Assembly: GCA_040882845.1 (NCBI GenBank) | Contig: JBBEAM010000009.1 | Span: 124,001-188,000 of the forward strand | DNA length: 64,000 nucleotides | DNA from: JBBEAM01 sp040882845 | GTDB lineage: Bacteria > Pseudomonadota > Alphaproteobacteria > Kiloniellales > DSM-21159 | Direction: 5' to 3' | Shown here: in pieces, positions 7,814 through 15,856 of the stretch | Layout: each line of letters opens with the position of its first letter | Position numbering within the stretch: the stretch's first letter is position 1 | Notes under the pieces: generated by a model | Database searches by the model: none | What the model was told of the DNA's origin: nothing | The model's input: only the letters and a program-made list of their open reading frames with translations | Made by a program: the position numbers and the translations under genes

Positions 7814-8466
7814 GCGACAAGCCCCGCGAGGACATAGCGAAGTCCACCTTCGGCTATCAGGAGCCCCACGAGGTCGCGGGCGCCCGCGAGAACAGCCTCG
7901 AGGTGGCGATCGGCCGCGAGCTGCGCACCTTCCGCAAGAACCTCGACATGACGGTGACGGAACTGGCCAAGGCCTCCGGGCTGTCCGCAGGCATGCTCTC
8001 GAAGATCGAGAACGGCGTCACTTCGCCCTCCCTGGCGACCCTACAGGCGCTGTCCCGCGCCCTGCAGATCCCCGTCACCTCCTTCTTTCGCAGGTTCGAG
8101 GAGGCGCGCGAGGCAACCTTCGTCAAGGCCGGCCAGGGCCTGGCGATCGAGCGCCGTGGCACCCGCGCGGGGCACCAGTACGTGCTGCTCGGCCACTCCA
8201 CCGGCAAGCAGGTGGTGATGGAGCCCTACCTGCTGAAGCTCGACGCCGAGGCCGATGTCTTCCCACTGTTCCAGCATGCCGGAGTCGAGCTGATCTACAT
8301 GCTTGAGGGCGAACTCGACTACCGCCACTCGGACCGCACCTATCGGATGCTGCCCGGCGATTCGCTGTTCTTCGACGCCGACGCCCCGCACGGCCCGGAT
8401 AATCTCATAAAACTGCCGATCCGCTTCCTCTCGATCATCGCCTACGCCCGTGACGAAGGCGAATAA
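7810..8466 (+). CDS. XRE-family regulator with C-terminal cupin sensor domain
   Basis: A GTG start at 7810 overlaps the preceding stop and gives 218 residues. Residues about 33-90 are an XRE helix-turn-helix (ELRTFRKNLDMTVTELAKAS, then GLSAGMLSKIENG and SPSLATLQALSRAL). Residues about 140-215 are a cupin (FQHAGVELIYMLEGELDYRH, then MLPGDSLFFDADAPHGPDN). XRE-cupin regulators commonly sense small metabolites and control amine or amino-acid catabolism. It lies directly upstream of, and in the same direction as, the second glx/glnT operon, with a palindromic site in between, so it likely controls that operon. Confidence 0.87.
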   Translation: MSDKPREDIAKSTFGYQEPHEVAGARENSLEVAIGRELRTFRKNLDMTVTELAKASGLSAGMLSKIENGVTSPSLATLQALSRALQIPVTSFFRRFEEAREATFVKAGQGLAIERRGTRAGHQYVLLGHSTGKQVVMEPYLLKLDAEADVFPLFQHAGVELIYMLEGELDYRHSDRTYRMLPGDSLFFDADAPHGPDNLIKLPIRFLSIIAYARDEGE

Positions 8467-8471
8467 ATTCT

Positions 8472-8492
8472 ATTCCTGATAGGAATATTCCT
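8472..8492. promoter_or_regulatory. triple half-site ATTCCT-GAT-AGGAAT-ATTCCT before the second glx operon
   Basis: ATTCCT (8472-8477), AGGAAT (8481-8486) and ATTCCT (8487-8492) form two overlapping perfect inverted repeats in an AT-rich gap. The site lies five bases after the XRE-cupin stop and about 77 bases before the amidotransferase ATG. Position and symmetry suit a dimeric helix-turn-helix repressor, most simply the adjacent XRE-cupin protein. Confidence 0.5.
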
Positions 8493-8568
8493 TAAATCAC
8501 AGTTGAATTTCCGAACGGCTTCGCTTAGCTTGCGGACAACGACAACAAAACCTGTGGCTAGGCTGGAA

Positions 8569-9471
8569 ATGTGTGGAATCGTAGGCCTCTTCATAAAGAA
8601 TCCTGAGCTTGAGGGGGCGCTCGGCGAGCACCTCTCTTCGATGCTCATCCAGATGACCGATCGCGGACCGGACAGCGCCGGCGTCGCCTTCTATCGCAAC
8701 CCGGTGGAGGGCGAGGGCACCAAGCTGTCGCTGTTTTCCAGCGACCCGGACTACCCCTGGAAAACGCTGGTCGCCGAACTGGCCAAGGAACTCGACGACA
8801 AGGCGAGCCTTGAGGTGCGCGGCAGTCACGCCTTAGTGGTCACGCAGCTTGCCTTCGATAAGATTCAGGCTTGGCTGACGGACAAGCATCCCGACCTGCG
8901 GGTGATGTCGGCCGGCTCGACCATCGAGATCTTCAAGGAAAAGGGCCTGCCAAAGGATGTCATCGACCGCTTCGAGCTGCGCAAGCTGACTGGCAGCCAC
9001 GCCCTCGGCCACACCCGCATGGCGACCGAAAGCGCGGTCACGACGGAGCATTCCCACCCCTTCTCCACCGGCCTCGACCTCTGCCTGGTGCATAACGGCA
9101 GCCTCAGCAACCACAACTGGCTGCGCAGCCAGCTGCGGCGCCAGGGCGTTGATTTCCAGACCGACAACGACAGCGAGGTCGCCGCGGGGTACCTCACCCT
9201 GAAGCTGCGCGAGGGGGCGACCCTGGAGGAAGCCCTGGAGGCCGGGATCCAGGATCTCGACGGCTTCTACACCTTCGCCATCGGCACCAAGGACGGCTTC
9301 GCGGTGCTGCGCGACCCGATCGCCTGCAAGCACGCCGTGCTGGCCGAAACCGACGACTGGGTGGCCATGGCGACAGAATACCGCTCCATCGCCACCCTGC
9401 CGGGGTCCGAAAAGGCCAAGGTCTGGGAACCGGCGCCGGGCAAGATCTACAGCTGGAGCCGCGCAGCATGA
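8569..9471 (+). CDS. glxB: class II glutamine amidotransferase (GlxB/MgsA type), second copy
   Basis: The start is set at 8569 so that the protein begins MCGIVGLF with Cys2 as nucleophile; an upstream ATG at 8503 would add 22 unrelated residues. The 300-residue product has TDRGPDSAGVAFY, GHTRMATESAV and VHNGSLSNHNW, the Ntn amidotransferase signature. Its length fits known GlxB/MgsA proteins. It is the first enzyme gene of the plus-strand module and overlaps the GXGXG gene by four bases. It differs clearly from the copy at 1784-2719, so this is an old duplication or separate acquisition rather than a recent tandem copy. Confidence 0.9.
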   Translation: MCGIVGLFIKNPELEGALGEHLSSMLIQMTDRGPDSAGVAFYRNPVEGEGTKLSLFSSDPDYPWKTLVAELAKELDDKASLEVRGSHALVVTQLAFDKIQAWLTDKHPDLRVMSAGSTIEIFKEKGLPKDVIDRFELRKLTGSHALGHTRMATESAVTTEHSHPFSTGLDLCLVHNGSLSNHNWLRSQLRRQGVDFQTDNDSEVAAGYLTLKLREGATLEEALEAGIQDLDGFYTFAIGTKDGFAVLRDPIACKHAVLAETDDWVAMATEYRSIATLPGSEKAKVWEPAPGKIYSWSRAA

Positions 9472-10151
9472 TCGAGGTCGATCTGAGGGAGTCCTCGCTG
9501 CGCGAGCTGAATCATCGGCTGCACGGGATCGAGGAAGGCGCCAACGAGCGCGAGTTCAAGGTCCTGCACCCGCTCGGCACCCACTCCATCGCCGTCGGCC
9601 TGACCCAGCCGATCAAGGTCACGGTCGACGGCCACGCCGGCTTCTACTGCGGCGGCATGAACCAGCAGGCGGAAATCGTGATCGACGGCCATGCTGGGCC
9701 GGGAGTTGGCGAGAACATGATGTCCGGTAGAATCCACGTCCATGGCAATGCCAGCCAGTCGGCCGGTGCCTCGGGCCACGGTGGCCTGCTGGTCATCGAT
9801 GGCGATGCCTCCTCGCGCTGCGGCATCTCGATGAAGGGCATCGACATCGTCGTCAAGGGCTCGGTCGGCCACATGGCCGCCTTCATGGGTCAAAAGGGCA
9901 ACCTCGTGGTCTGTGGCGACGCCGGCCCCGACCTCGGCGATTCGCTCTACGAGGCACGGCTCTTCGTGCGCGGCAGCGTCGCGAGCCTGGGCTCCGACTG
10001 CGTCGAGAAGGAGATGCGGCCCGAGCATCTGGAGAGGCTCGCCGCACTGCTCTCCGCCGCCGGCAGCGATGCCAAGCCGGAAGACTTCAAGCGCTACGGC
10101 TCCGCCCGCAAGCTCTACAACTTCCACGTCGACAACGTGGACTCCCTCTGA
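9468..10151 (+). CDS. glxC: GXGXG-motif glutamate synthase subunit (GlxC/MgsB type), second copy
   Basis: The 227-residue product has the Gly-rich helix repeats of the glutamate synthase C-terminal domain: GPGVGENMMSGRIHVHG, GHGGLLVIDGDASSRCG and GMNQQAEIVIDG. It starts on an ATGA overlap with the amidotransferase gene and is followed seven bases later by the FMN subunit. It is shorter at the N-terminus than the paralogue at 948-1796 and matches the typical length of the family. Its role is as a structural scaffold of the three-subunit synthase. Confidence 0.88.
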   Translation: MIEVDLRESSLRELNHRLHGIEEGANEREFKVLHPLGTHSIAVGLTQPIKVTVDGHAGFYCGGMNQQAEIVIDGHAGPGVGENMMSGRIHVHGNASQSAGASGHGGLLVIDGDASSRCGISMKGIDIVVKGSVGHMAAFMGQKGNLVVCGDAGPDLGDSLYEARLFVRGSVASLGSDCVEKEMRPEHLERLAALLSAAGSDAKPEDFKRYGSARKLYNFHVDNVDSL

Positions 10152-10158
10152 GGCTCCG

Positions 10159-11493
10159 ATGACCGAGATCAAGAAACCCGACCCCCGGGCGCTCAAGCGT
10201 TCCGCGACCTTCCCGCCGGAGGTAGTGGCCGAGATCCAGCGCGCCGCCAACGAGGGCGTCTATGAGATTCGCGGCCATGGCGGCAAACGCAGCCTGCCGT
10301 CCTTCGACGACCTGGTGCTGCTCGGCGCCTCGATGTCGCGCTACCCGCTGGAGGGTTATCGCGAGCACTGCGACACCTCCATCACGCTGGGCACCCGCTA
10401 CGCCGCCAAGCCGATCGAGCTGAAGATTCCGATCACCATTGCCGGCATGTCCTTCGGCGCGCTCGGCGCCCACGCCAAGGAATCGATCGGCCGCGCCGCC
10501 ACCATGATGGGCACCTCGACGACCACCGGCGACGGCGGCATGACGCAGGAGGAGCGCCAGTCCTCGAAGACCCTGGTCTACCAGGTCCTGCCCTCGCGCT
10601 ACGGCCTCAATCCCGACGACCTGCGCAAGGCCGACGCCTTGGAAGTGGTCGTCGGCCAGGGCGCCAAGCCCGGCGGCGGCGGCATGCTGATGGGACAGAA
10701 GATCACCGAACGCGTCGCCGGGATGCGCGACCTGCCGGTCAGCATCGACCAGCGCAGCGCCTGCCGCCATCCCGATTGGACCGGCCCGGACGACCTGGAG
10801 ATCAAGATCGCCGAGCTGCGCGAGATCACCGACTGGCAGGTGCCGATCTACGTCAAGGTCGGCGCGACCCGGGTGAAGTTCGACGTCGCCCTGGCGATCA
10901 AGGCCGGCGCCGACGTCATCGTGGTCGACGGCATGCAGGGCGGCACCGCCGCGACTCAGGACGTCTTCATCGAGCATGTCGGCATACCGACTTTGCCGGC
11001 GGTGCGCGAGGCGGTCGAGACGCTGCAGGAGCTCGGCTGGCACCGCAAGGTGCAGCTGATCGTCTCCGGCGGCATTCGCAGTGGCGCCGACGCCGCCAAG
11101 GCCCTGGCGCTGGGCGCCGACGCCGTTTCCATCGGCACTGCGGCGATGGTCGCACTCGGCTGCAACAAGCCGGTCTTCCACAAGGACTACCACAAGCTTG
11201 GCACCGAGCCCGGCTACTGCCATCACTGCCATACGGGGCGCTGCCCCGTCGGCATCACCACCCAGCGGCCCGAGCTGGAGGAGCGCCTGCCGCCGGAAAA
11301 GGGCGCGCGGCTGCTGAAGAACTATCTCAACACCATGGTGCTGGAACTTCAGACCCTGGCCCGGGCCTGCGGCAAGAGCCACGTCAACAATCTCGAGCCC
11401 GAGGATCTGCGCGCCCTGACCGTCGAGGCGGCGGCGATGGCGCGCGTTCCCCTGGCCGGAACCAGCTGGATACCCGGCTGGGGCAACAGCTAA
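10159..11493 (+). CDS. glxD: FMN-binding glutamate synthase-family protein (GlxD/MgsC type), second copy
   Basis: This 444-residue protein, the standard family length, has the FMN-barrel motifs AGMSFGALGAHAKESIG, VDGMQGGTAATQD and VSGGIRSGADAAKALALGAD. It also has a CxxCxTGxCPVGI iron-sulfur motif with Cys354, Cys357 and Cys362. It is expected to reduce the imine formed from 2-oxoglutarate and channelled ammonia or methylamine. It completes the glxB-glxC-glxD set and precedes glnT by 34 bases. The electron donor is not evident nearby. Confidence 0.9.
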   Translation: MTEIKKPDPRALKRSATFPPEVVAEIQRAANEGVYEIRGHGGKRSLPSFDDLVLLGASMSRYPLEGYREHCDTSITLGTRYAAKPIELKIPITIAGMSFGALGAHAKESIGRAATMMGTSTTTGDGGMTQEERQSSKTLVYQVLPSRYGLNPDDLRKADALEVVVGQGAKPGGGGMLMGQKITERVAGMRDLPVSIDQRSACRHPDWTGPDDLEIKIAELREITDWQVPIYVKVGATRVKFDVALAIKAGADVIVVDGMQGGTAATQDVFIEHVGIPTLPAVREAVETLQELGWHRKVQLIVSGGIRSGADAAKALALGADAVSIGTAAMVALGCNKPVFHKDYHKLGTEPGYCHHCHTGRCPVGITTQRPELEERLPPEKGARLLKNYLNTMVLELQTLARACGKSHVNNLEPEDLRALTVEAAAMARVPLAGTSWIPGWGNS

Positions 11494-11527
11494 ACTGAGC
11501 GCAAACACAGATAGACAGGGGGCAAGA

Positions 11528-12835
11528 ATGGCGAAGGATCTGGCGAAGATCGCGAAAGACAAGGGGATCAAATATTTCCTGATCTCCTTCGTCGACCTTT
11601 TCGGCGTATTGCGGGCCAAGCTGGTACCGGCGCGCGCCATCGCCGGCATGCAGAAGGACGGGGCCGGCTTCGCCGGCTTCGCGACCTGGCTGGACATGAC
11701 GCCGGCGCATCCGGACATGTTCGGCGTTCCCGACCCGGAGAGCCTCATCATTCTGCCCTGGAAGCCCGAGGTCGCCTGGCTCGCCTCCGACCTTTGGATG
11801 TCCGGCAAGGAGGTCGAGGCCTCGCCGCGCGTCGCCCTGAAGCGGCAGATCGAAAAGGCCGCAAAGTCCGGCTACCGGATGAAGTCGGGCACCGAGAACG
11901 AGTACTTCCTGATCAACGCCGACGGCACCGCGATCTCCGATGAGAAGGACACCCAGGAAAAGCCCTGCTACGACCAGTCGGCCCTGATGCGCCGCTACGA
12001 TGTGATCACCGAGATCTGCGACGCCATGGAGCAGCTTGGCTGGGGACCCTACCAGAACGACCACGAGGACGCCAACGGCCAGTTCGAAATGAACTGGGAC
12101 TACGACGACAGCATGCTCACCGCGGACCGCCAAGTCTTCTTCAAGTTCATGGTCAAGACCATCGCAGAGAACCACGGCCTACGCGCGACCTTCATGCCGA
12201 AACCCTTCGGCAACCTGACCGGCAACGGCTGTCACGCCCACATCTCGGTCTGGGACAAGACCGGCAAGAAGAACCTCTTTCTCGATACCAAAGACGAGAT
12301 GGGGCTGTCGAAGATGGCCTATAATTTCCTCGGCGGCGTCATCAACAGCGCCGACGCGCTCTGCGCGATCTTCAATCCGACGGTGAACAGCTACAAGCGG
12401 ATCAATGCGCCGCGCACGCTCTCGGGCGCGACCTGGTCGCCGAACTCCGTCACCTACACTGGTAACAACCGCACCCACATGGTGCGCATTCCCGACCCCG
12501 GCCGCTTCGAGCTGCGGTTGATGGATGGTGCCGCCAATCCCTATCTGCTGCAGGCCGGGGTGCTGGCTGCCGGCCTCGACGGCGTCAAGAACAAGCGCGA
12601 TCCGGGCAAGCGCCTCGATATCAACATGTACACCGAAGGCGAAAAGGTGAAGGGCGTGAAGAAGCTGCCGCTGAACCTGCTCGACGCCGTGCGCCTGTTC
12701 GAGAAATCGAAGCTCCTGCGCGAGGGCTTCGGCGACGATCTGGTCGATTCCTACGCCAAGCTGAAGCATGCCGAATGGAAGAGCTTCACCTCTTCCGTCT
12801 CGCAGTGGGAACGCGACCACACCCTCGACTGCTAG
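11528..12835 (+). CDS. glnT: type III glutamine synthetase-like ligase (GlnT/GmaS family)
   Basis: The 435-residue product has the GS catalytic motifs GTENEYF (121-127), NDHEDANGQFE (177-187) and NGCHAHISVW (233-242). Its length matches rhizobial GlnT and gamma-glutamylmethylamide synthetase. Start MAKDLAKIAKDKGIK is preceded by GGGGGCAAG. As the last gene of the plus-strand module it would supply glutamine or gamma-glutamylmethylamide to the synthase encoded upstream. A strong terminator follows. It is a distinct subtype from the N-terminally extended GS at 2743-4320. Confidence 0.9.
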   Translation: MAKDLAKIAKDKGIKYFLISFVDLFGVLRAKLVPARAIAGMQKDGAGFAGFATWLDMTPAHPDMFGVPDPESLIILPWKPEVAWLASDLWMSGKEVEASPRVALKRQIEKAAKSGYRMKSGTENEYFLINADGTAISDEKDTQEKPCYDQSALMRRYDVITEICDAMEQLGWGPYQNDHEDANGQFEMNWDYDDSMLTADRQVFFKFMVKTIAENHGLRATFMPKPFGNLTGNGCHAHISVWDKTGKKNLFLDTKDEMGLSKMAYNFLGGVINSADALCAIFNPTVNSYKRINAPRTLSGATWSPNSVTYTGNNRTHMVRIPDPGRFELRLMDGAANPYLLQAGVLAAGLDGVKNKRDPGKRLDINMYTEGEKVKGVKKLPLNLLDAVRLFEKSKLLREGFGDDLVDSYAKLKHAEWKSFTSSVSQWERDHTLDC

Positions 12836-12861
12836 CCGCGCACAGCCATAAAGACTTCCTC

Positions 12862-12900
12862 AACTGGCCGGACTGTTCTAGATTCCGGCCAGTTTTTCTT
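12862..12900 (+). terminator. rho-independent terminator of the second glx-glnT operon
   Basis: AACTGGCCGGA at 12862-12872 pairs perfectly with TCCGGCCAGTT at 12884-12894 around an 11-base loop and is followed by TTTCTTTG. It lies 27 bases after the glnT stop, so the operon ends here. Confidence 0.85.
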
Positions 12901-12920
12901 TGCCCTAGCCGGGTCCAGCC

Positions 12921-13075
12921 ATGCCCTCCCCGCCGCCGCAGGCGCCCAACTTCATCCATGTCTATCCCGATGTCTTGTCGCCGGAGCGCTGCCAGGAGAT
13001 CATCCGCCGCTTCGAGGCCGACGCACGGCGCGCGCCCAGCTCCACCGACCGCGACGGCGAAACCACGGTGCGCAT
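12921..13075 (+). pseudogene. N-terminal fragment resembling a 2OG-Fe(II) oxygenase
   Basis: From ATG 12921 the frame reads MPSPPPQAPNFIHVYPDVLS then PERCQEIIRRFEADARR, an opening like short 2-oxoglutarate/Fe(II) dioxygenases. After about 50 residues the coding character moves to another frame at roughly 13075. The remaining same-frame translation (RRRRSRRCRTPGW) is Arg-rich nonsense. The catalytic HxD...H core is absent, so this is a truncated remnant. Family assignment rests only on the N-terminal pattern. Confidence 0.5.
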
Positions 13076-13342
13076 ATGCCGGCGGAGGCGCTCGCGGCGC
13101 TGCCGCACCCCTGGCTGGCGATCGAGGATGCCCACGAGAACGTGGCCGGCGTGCTAGGCTATCTCGACGGCTTTATGGAAGCCGGCGACTACCTCATCGT
13201 CGAGGACAGCGAAATGAAAAAGCGGGAGCTGGCACAGATCTTTTCCGATTCCGGGTTCTCTTACCGGGTCGACAGCCGCTACACCGATTTCTTCGGCCGC
13301 AACGCGACCTGCGCGCCGGACTCGATCCTGAAGAAGGTGTGA
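13076..13342 (+). pseudogene. C-terminal fragment of a cephalosporin hydroxylase/CmcI-like methyltransferase
   Basis: From ATG 13076 the frame reads HPWLAIEDAHENVAGVLGYL, GDYLIVEDSEMKKRELAQIF and YTDFFGRNATCAPDSILKKV. This resembles the C-terminal third of CmcI-family SAM-dependent proteins, including a metal-binding VEDSE-like motif. The SAM-binding N-terminal two thirds is missing. It begins exactly where the preceding oxygenase-like fragment loses coherence, in a different frame. Two unrelated gene ends are thus joined, which implies a deletion rather than a simple frameshift. If translated, it would be an 88-residue orphan. Confidence 0.55.
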
Positions 13343-13346
13343 CGTC

Positions 13347-14069
13347 ATGGACGAAGCCTTACATGCGGACGATGGCAGGCCCGCGCATAGCACAGCTGAG
13401 GCGCCGCTGCGGATCCTGATCTCCGACGACCATGCCCTGCTCCGCTCGGGCCTCGGCATGGTGGTGAAACACGCCTTTCCGGCCGCCGAGATCGCGGAAG
13501 CCGCCGACCTGCCGCAGACGCTCGCGCTATTGCGGCGGAACCCGCCGCTCGACGTCATCCTCCTGGACCTGCGGATGCCGGGGATGAACGGCTTCGAGGG
13601 GCTGCGCCAGGTCAGGCAGCTCGCGCCGCGCACGCCGGTCGCCATTCTCTCCGCCTACAGCGACCGCGAGCTGATCTCCGAAGCGCTGCGCGAAGGCGCC
13701 AAGGGTTACATTCCCAAAGCCTCCAGCGAGAGCGTGCTGCGTCATGCGCTGGCGCTGCTCTGCGAAGGCGGCAGCTACATTCCGCCTGAGATCCTCAACA
13801 CTGAGGAAGGCTATCCAGTGACGGCGCGCGGCGCGCTCGCCGAGGATTCGCCCCTGCGGGCGCTGACCCCACGTCAGCTCGATACCCTGGCACTGCTGGT
13901 CGAGGGCTGCTCGAACAAGGAAATCGCCCGCAAGCTCGGCGTGATCGAGTCCACGGTGAAAACGCACGTCAAGATCATCCTGCGCAAGCTCGACGTTTCG
14001 AACCGGACCCAGGCGGCAATGCTGGCCAGCCAGCGAGGCTGGCCGCTGAAGACGGGAAGCGAAGGCTAA
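13347..14069 (+). CDS. NarL/FixJ-type response regulator (REC + LuxR HTH)
   Basis: The 240-residue product has a receiver domain with the acidic pair Asp27/Asp28 (LRILISDDHALL), phospho-acceptor Asp74 (DVILLDLRMPG) and conserved Lys in GYIPKASS. The C-terminal LuxR-type helix-turn-helix is LTPRQLDTLALLVEGCSNKE then IARKLGVIESTVKTHVK. Its stop codon overlaps the stop of the convergent hybrid kinase at 14066-14068, which suggests the two form a system. It starts four bases after the CmcI-like remnant. Targets are unknown; the neighbouring APC permease is a candidate. Confidence 0.9.
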   Translation: MDEALHADDGRPAHSTAEAPLRILISDDHALLRSGLGMVVKHAFPAAEIAEAADLPQTLALLRRNPPLDVILLDLRMPGMNGFEGLRQVRQLAPRTPVAILSAYSDRELISEALREGAKGYIPKASSESVLRHALALLCEGGSYIPPEILNTEEGYPVTARGALAEDSPLRALTPRQLDTLALLVEGCSNKEIARKLGVIESTVKTHVKIILRKLDVSNRTQAAMLASQRGWPLKTGSEG

Positions 14070-15577
14070 TCGGCCGGCGGGGCCATTTTCAGGGCTTCGC
14101 CGAGCGCCTGCAGCAAGGCCTCTGCCCGAATCGGTTTGTGCAAGACCGGAAGCCCGCTGGCGCGCACCTCGCCGAGCCGCGCCGGTTCGGTATCGCCGGT
14201 CAGAAGCAGCGCCGGGGGCCGCTGCCGCAGCATCCGACACAGCCGCTCGACTTCCTCGACGCCGGTCTGGCCATTGCGCAGACGATAGTCCGCCAGGATC
14301 GCATCGGGCCGCAGGTCGCGGTTGAGCAGCCGCTCCCCGACCTTAGCCGCCGAGGCGCCGGCGATCACCTTACAGCCGTAGCTCCCAAGCAGAGCTTCCA
14401 GGCCCAGAGCCTGAGTCTCGTCATCCTCCAGCACCGCGATGACCCGGTTGTCCAGGGCCGGCGCTTGCTCCGTCGCCGCGTCATCCACAACGGCTTCCGA
14501 CAGCGGTACGGCAACAGAAAACACCGATCCCCGTCCCGGCGTCGAGCGCAAAGCGATCTCATGCCCGAGCAGCCGCGCCAGGCGGCGAACGATGGAAAGT
14601 CCCAGCCCGAGGCCGCGGGCGCGGTCGCGCTCGGGATTTTCGAGCTGATAGAACTCCTCGAAGATCAGCTCCTGCTTGTCCGGCGGAATGCCGGCGCCGT
14701 TATCCCAGACCTCGATCTCTAGCTTCGCGCCGCGGTGCCGTGCGCCAAGCAGCACCTTGCCTTGGGGGCTGTTGCGGAGGGCATTGGCGACCAGGTTCTC
14801 GACAATCCGGCGCAGCAGGATGGCGTCGCTGCGCAGAAAGGCGCTGCAGAGCACGACCCGCAGTTCAACGCCCTGCTCTGCGGCGGCGGACGCGAAATCC
14901 AGCTCGACCGCCTCCAGAAGGTCGGCAGCGGCGAAGCTCGCTATTTCCGGCTGCACGATGCCGGCGTCGAGCCGCGAGATGTCGAGCAGCGAGGCCAGCA
15001 GGTCCTCGGTGCTGTCGAGACACTGCCGCAGCGAGGCCAGCAACTCACCGCGTGCCGCCCCTTTCTCGCGCTCGATGGCGGCCAGGAACCAGGATGCCGC
15101 CTGCAGCGGTTGCCGCAGGTCGTGGCTGGCTGCGGCAAGGAACTTAGACTTCGCGAGATTGGCCCGTTCCGCCTCGGCCAGGGCGTCGGTCACGGCATCC
15201 TCGGCCTGCTTGCGCTCGGTAATGTCGCGCACCGAGGTGCGCACCCCGAGGCGCTCCCCACCGCTGTCGAAGATCGGCTGCCAGGAAATCGCGCCCCAGC
15301 GGACCGAGCCATCCTTGCAGGCGATTCGAAAGGCGACGTCGTTGCCACTACCGCCCTGGCGCGCCGCTGCGAGTAGGCCCTCGACCTTATGGCGGTCCTC
15401 AGGATGAACCAGGGACAGGGGATAGTCCGGCATCGCCAGGCAGTCCCGCGGAGCATGGCCGGTCATGCGCTCCACGGCGGGATTGATCCAGAGCAGGGCG
15501 CCATCGGTGCCAAGCCAGGATTCCCAATCGTAGGTGTAGTTGGCGATGGTCTCGAACAGGTGGTCGGTCCGCGCCAT
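14066..15577 (-). CDS. PAS-containing hybrid histidine kinase with C-terminal receiver
   Basis: The 503-residue protein has a PAS/PAC region (about 5-130, with RIACKDGSVRWG and RTSVRDITERKQAED) and a HisKA phospho-acceptor His152 (FLAAASHDLRQPLQ). The HATPase N, G1 and G2 boxes follow (ENLVANALRNSPQG, VWDNGAGIPPDKQ, ARGLGLGLSIVRR). A receiver domain contains Asp430 (DAILADYRLRNG). There are no transmembrane helices, so it senses a cytoplasmic cue. The start at 15577 is preceded by GGAGGG ten bases upstream; ATGs at 15595 and 15619 are alternatives. Longer versions would run into the divergent APC gene. It probably pairs with the convergent NarL-type regulator. Confidence 0.88.
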   Translation of the reverse strand: MARTDHLFETIANYTYDWESWLGTDGALLWINPAVERMTGHAPRDCLAMPDYPLSLVHPEDRHKVEGLLAAARQGGSGNDVAFRIACKDGSVRWGAISWQPIFDSGGERLGVRTSVRDITERKQAEDAVTDALAEAERANLAKSKFLAAASHDLRQPLQAASWFLAAIEREKGAARGELLASLRQCLDSTEDLLASLLDISRLDAGIVQPEIASFAAADLLEAVELDFASAAAEQGVELRVVLCSAFLRSDAILLRRIVENLVANALRNSPQGKVLLGARHRGAKLEIEVWDNGAGIPPDKQELIFEEFYQLENPERDRARGLGLGLSIVRRLARLLGHEIALRSTPGRGSVFSVAVPLSEAVVDDAATEQAPALDNRVIAVLEDDETQALGLEALLGSYGCKVIAGASAAKVGERLLNRDLRPDAILADYRLRNGQTGVEEVERLCRMLRQRPPALLLTGDTEPARLGEVRASGLPVLHKPIRAEALLQALGEALKMAPPAD

Positions 15578-15756
15578 CGCGTCTGCGCCCTCCATTTTCT
15601 TGCGACCAATCGAGTCCATTGAAGCTTGCCGCGGCGACGCTGTCCCTCCCTCTTGAGAAGCATTCGCCTCCTTCTTTAGCTGGAGCCTTCCCCCGCTTGA
15701 GACATTGCCGCAAGCCCGGATCGAAAGCGAGCATTCGGGACGGAGCAGGGAAGCGA

Positions 15757-15810
15757 AACCAATCGCAGTCCAATACTGCCGGCACCCTGCGGTTTTGGTC
15801 CGGATTGGTT
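15757..15810. promoter_or_regulatory. AACCAATC/GATTGGTT inverted pair and tandem TTGGTC/TTGGTT before the APC permease
   Basis: AACCAATC at 15757-15764 and GATTGGTT at 15803-15810 are perfect inverted repeats. TTGGTC at 15795-15800 and TTGGTT at 15805-15810 are direct repeats ten bases apart, 47-62 bases before the permease ATG. That spacing from the start codon equals that of the similar site before the GntR gene. A transcription factor site is likely; its regulator is unknown. Confidence 0.4.
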
Positions 15811-15856
15811 CTAGAGCACGAAATTCCGCGCGCAACCGCGAAACCTGGGGGAACAG

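Noticed and set aside
12921..13342. A single frameshifted gene
   Set aside because: The two halves resemble the N-terminus and C-terminus of different families, so correcting one frameshift does not restore a known protein.
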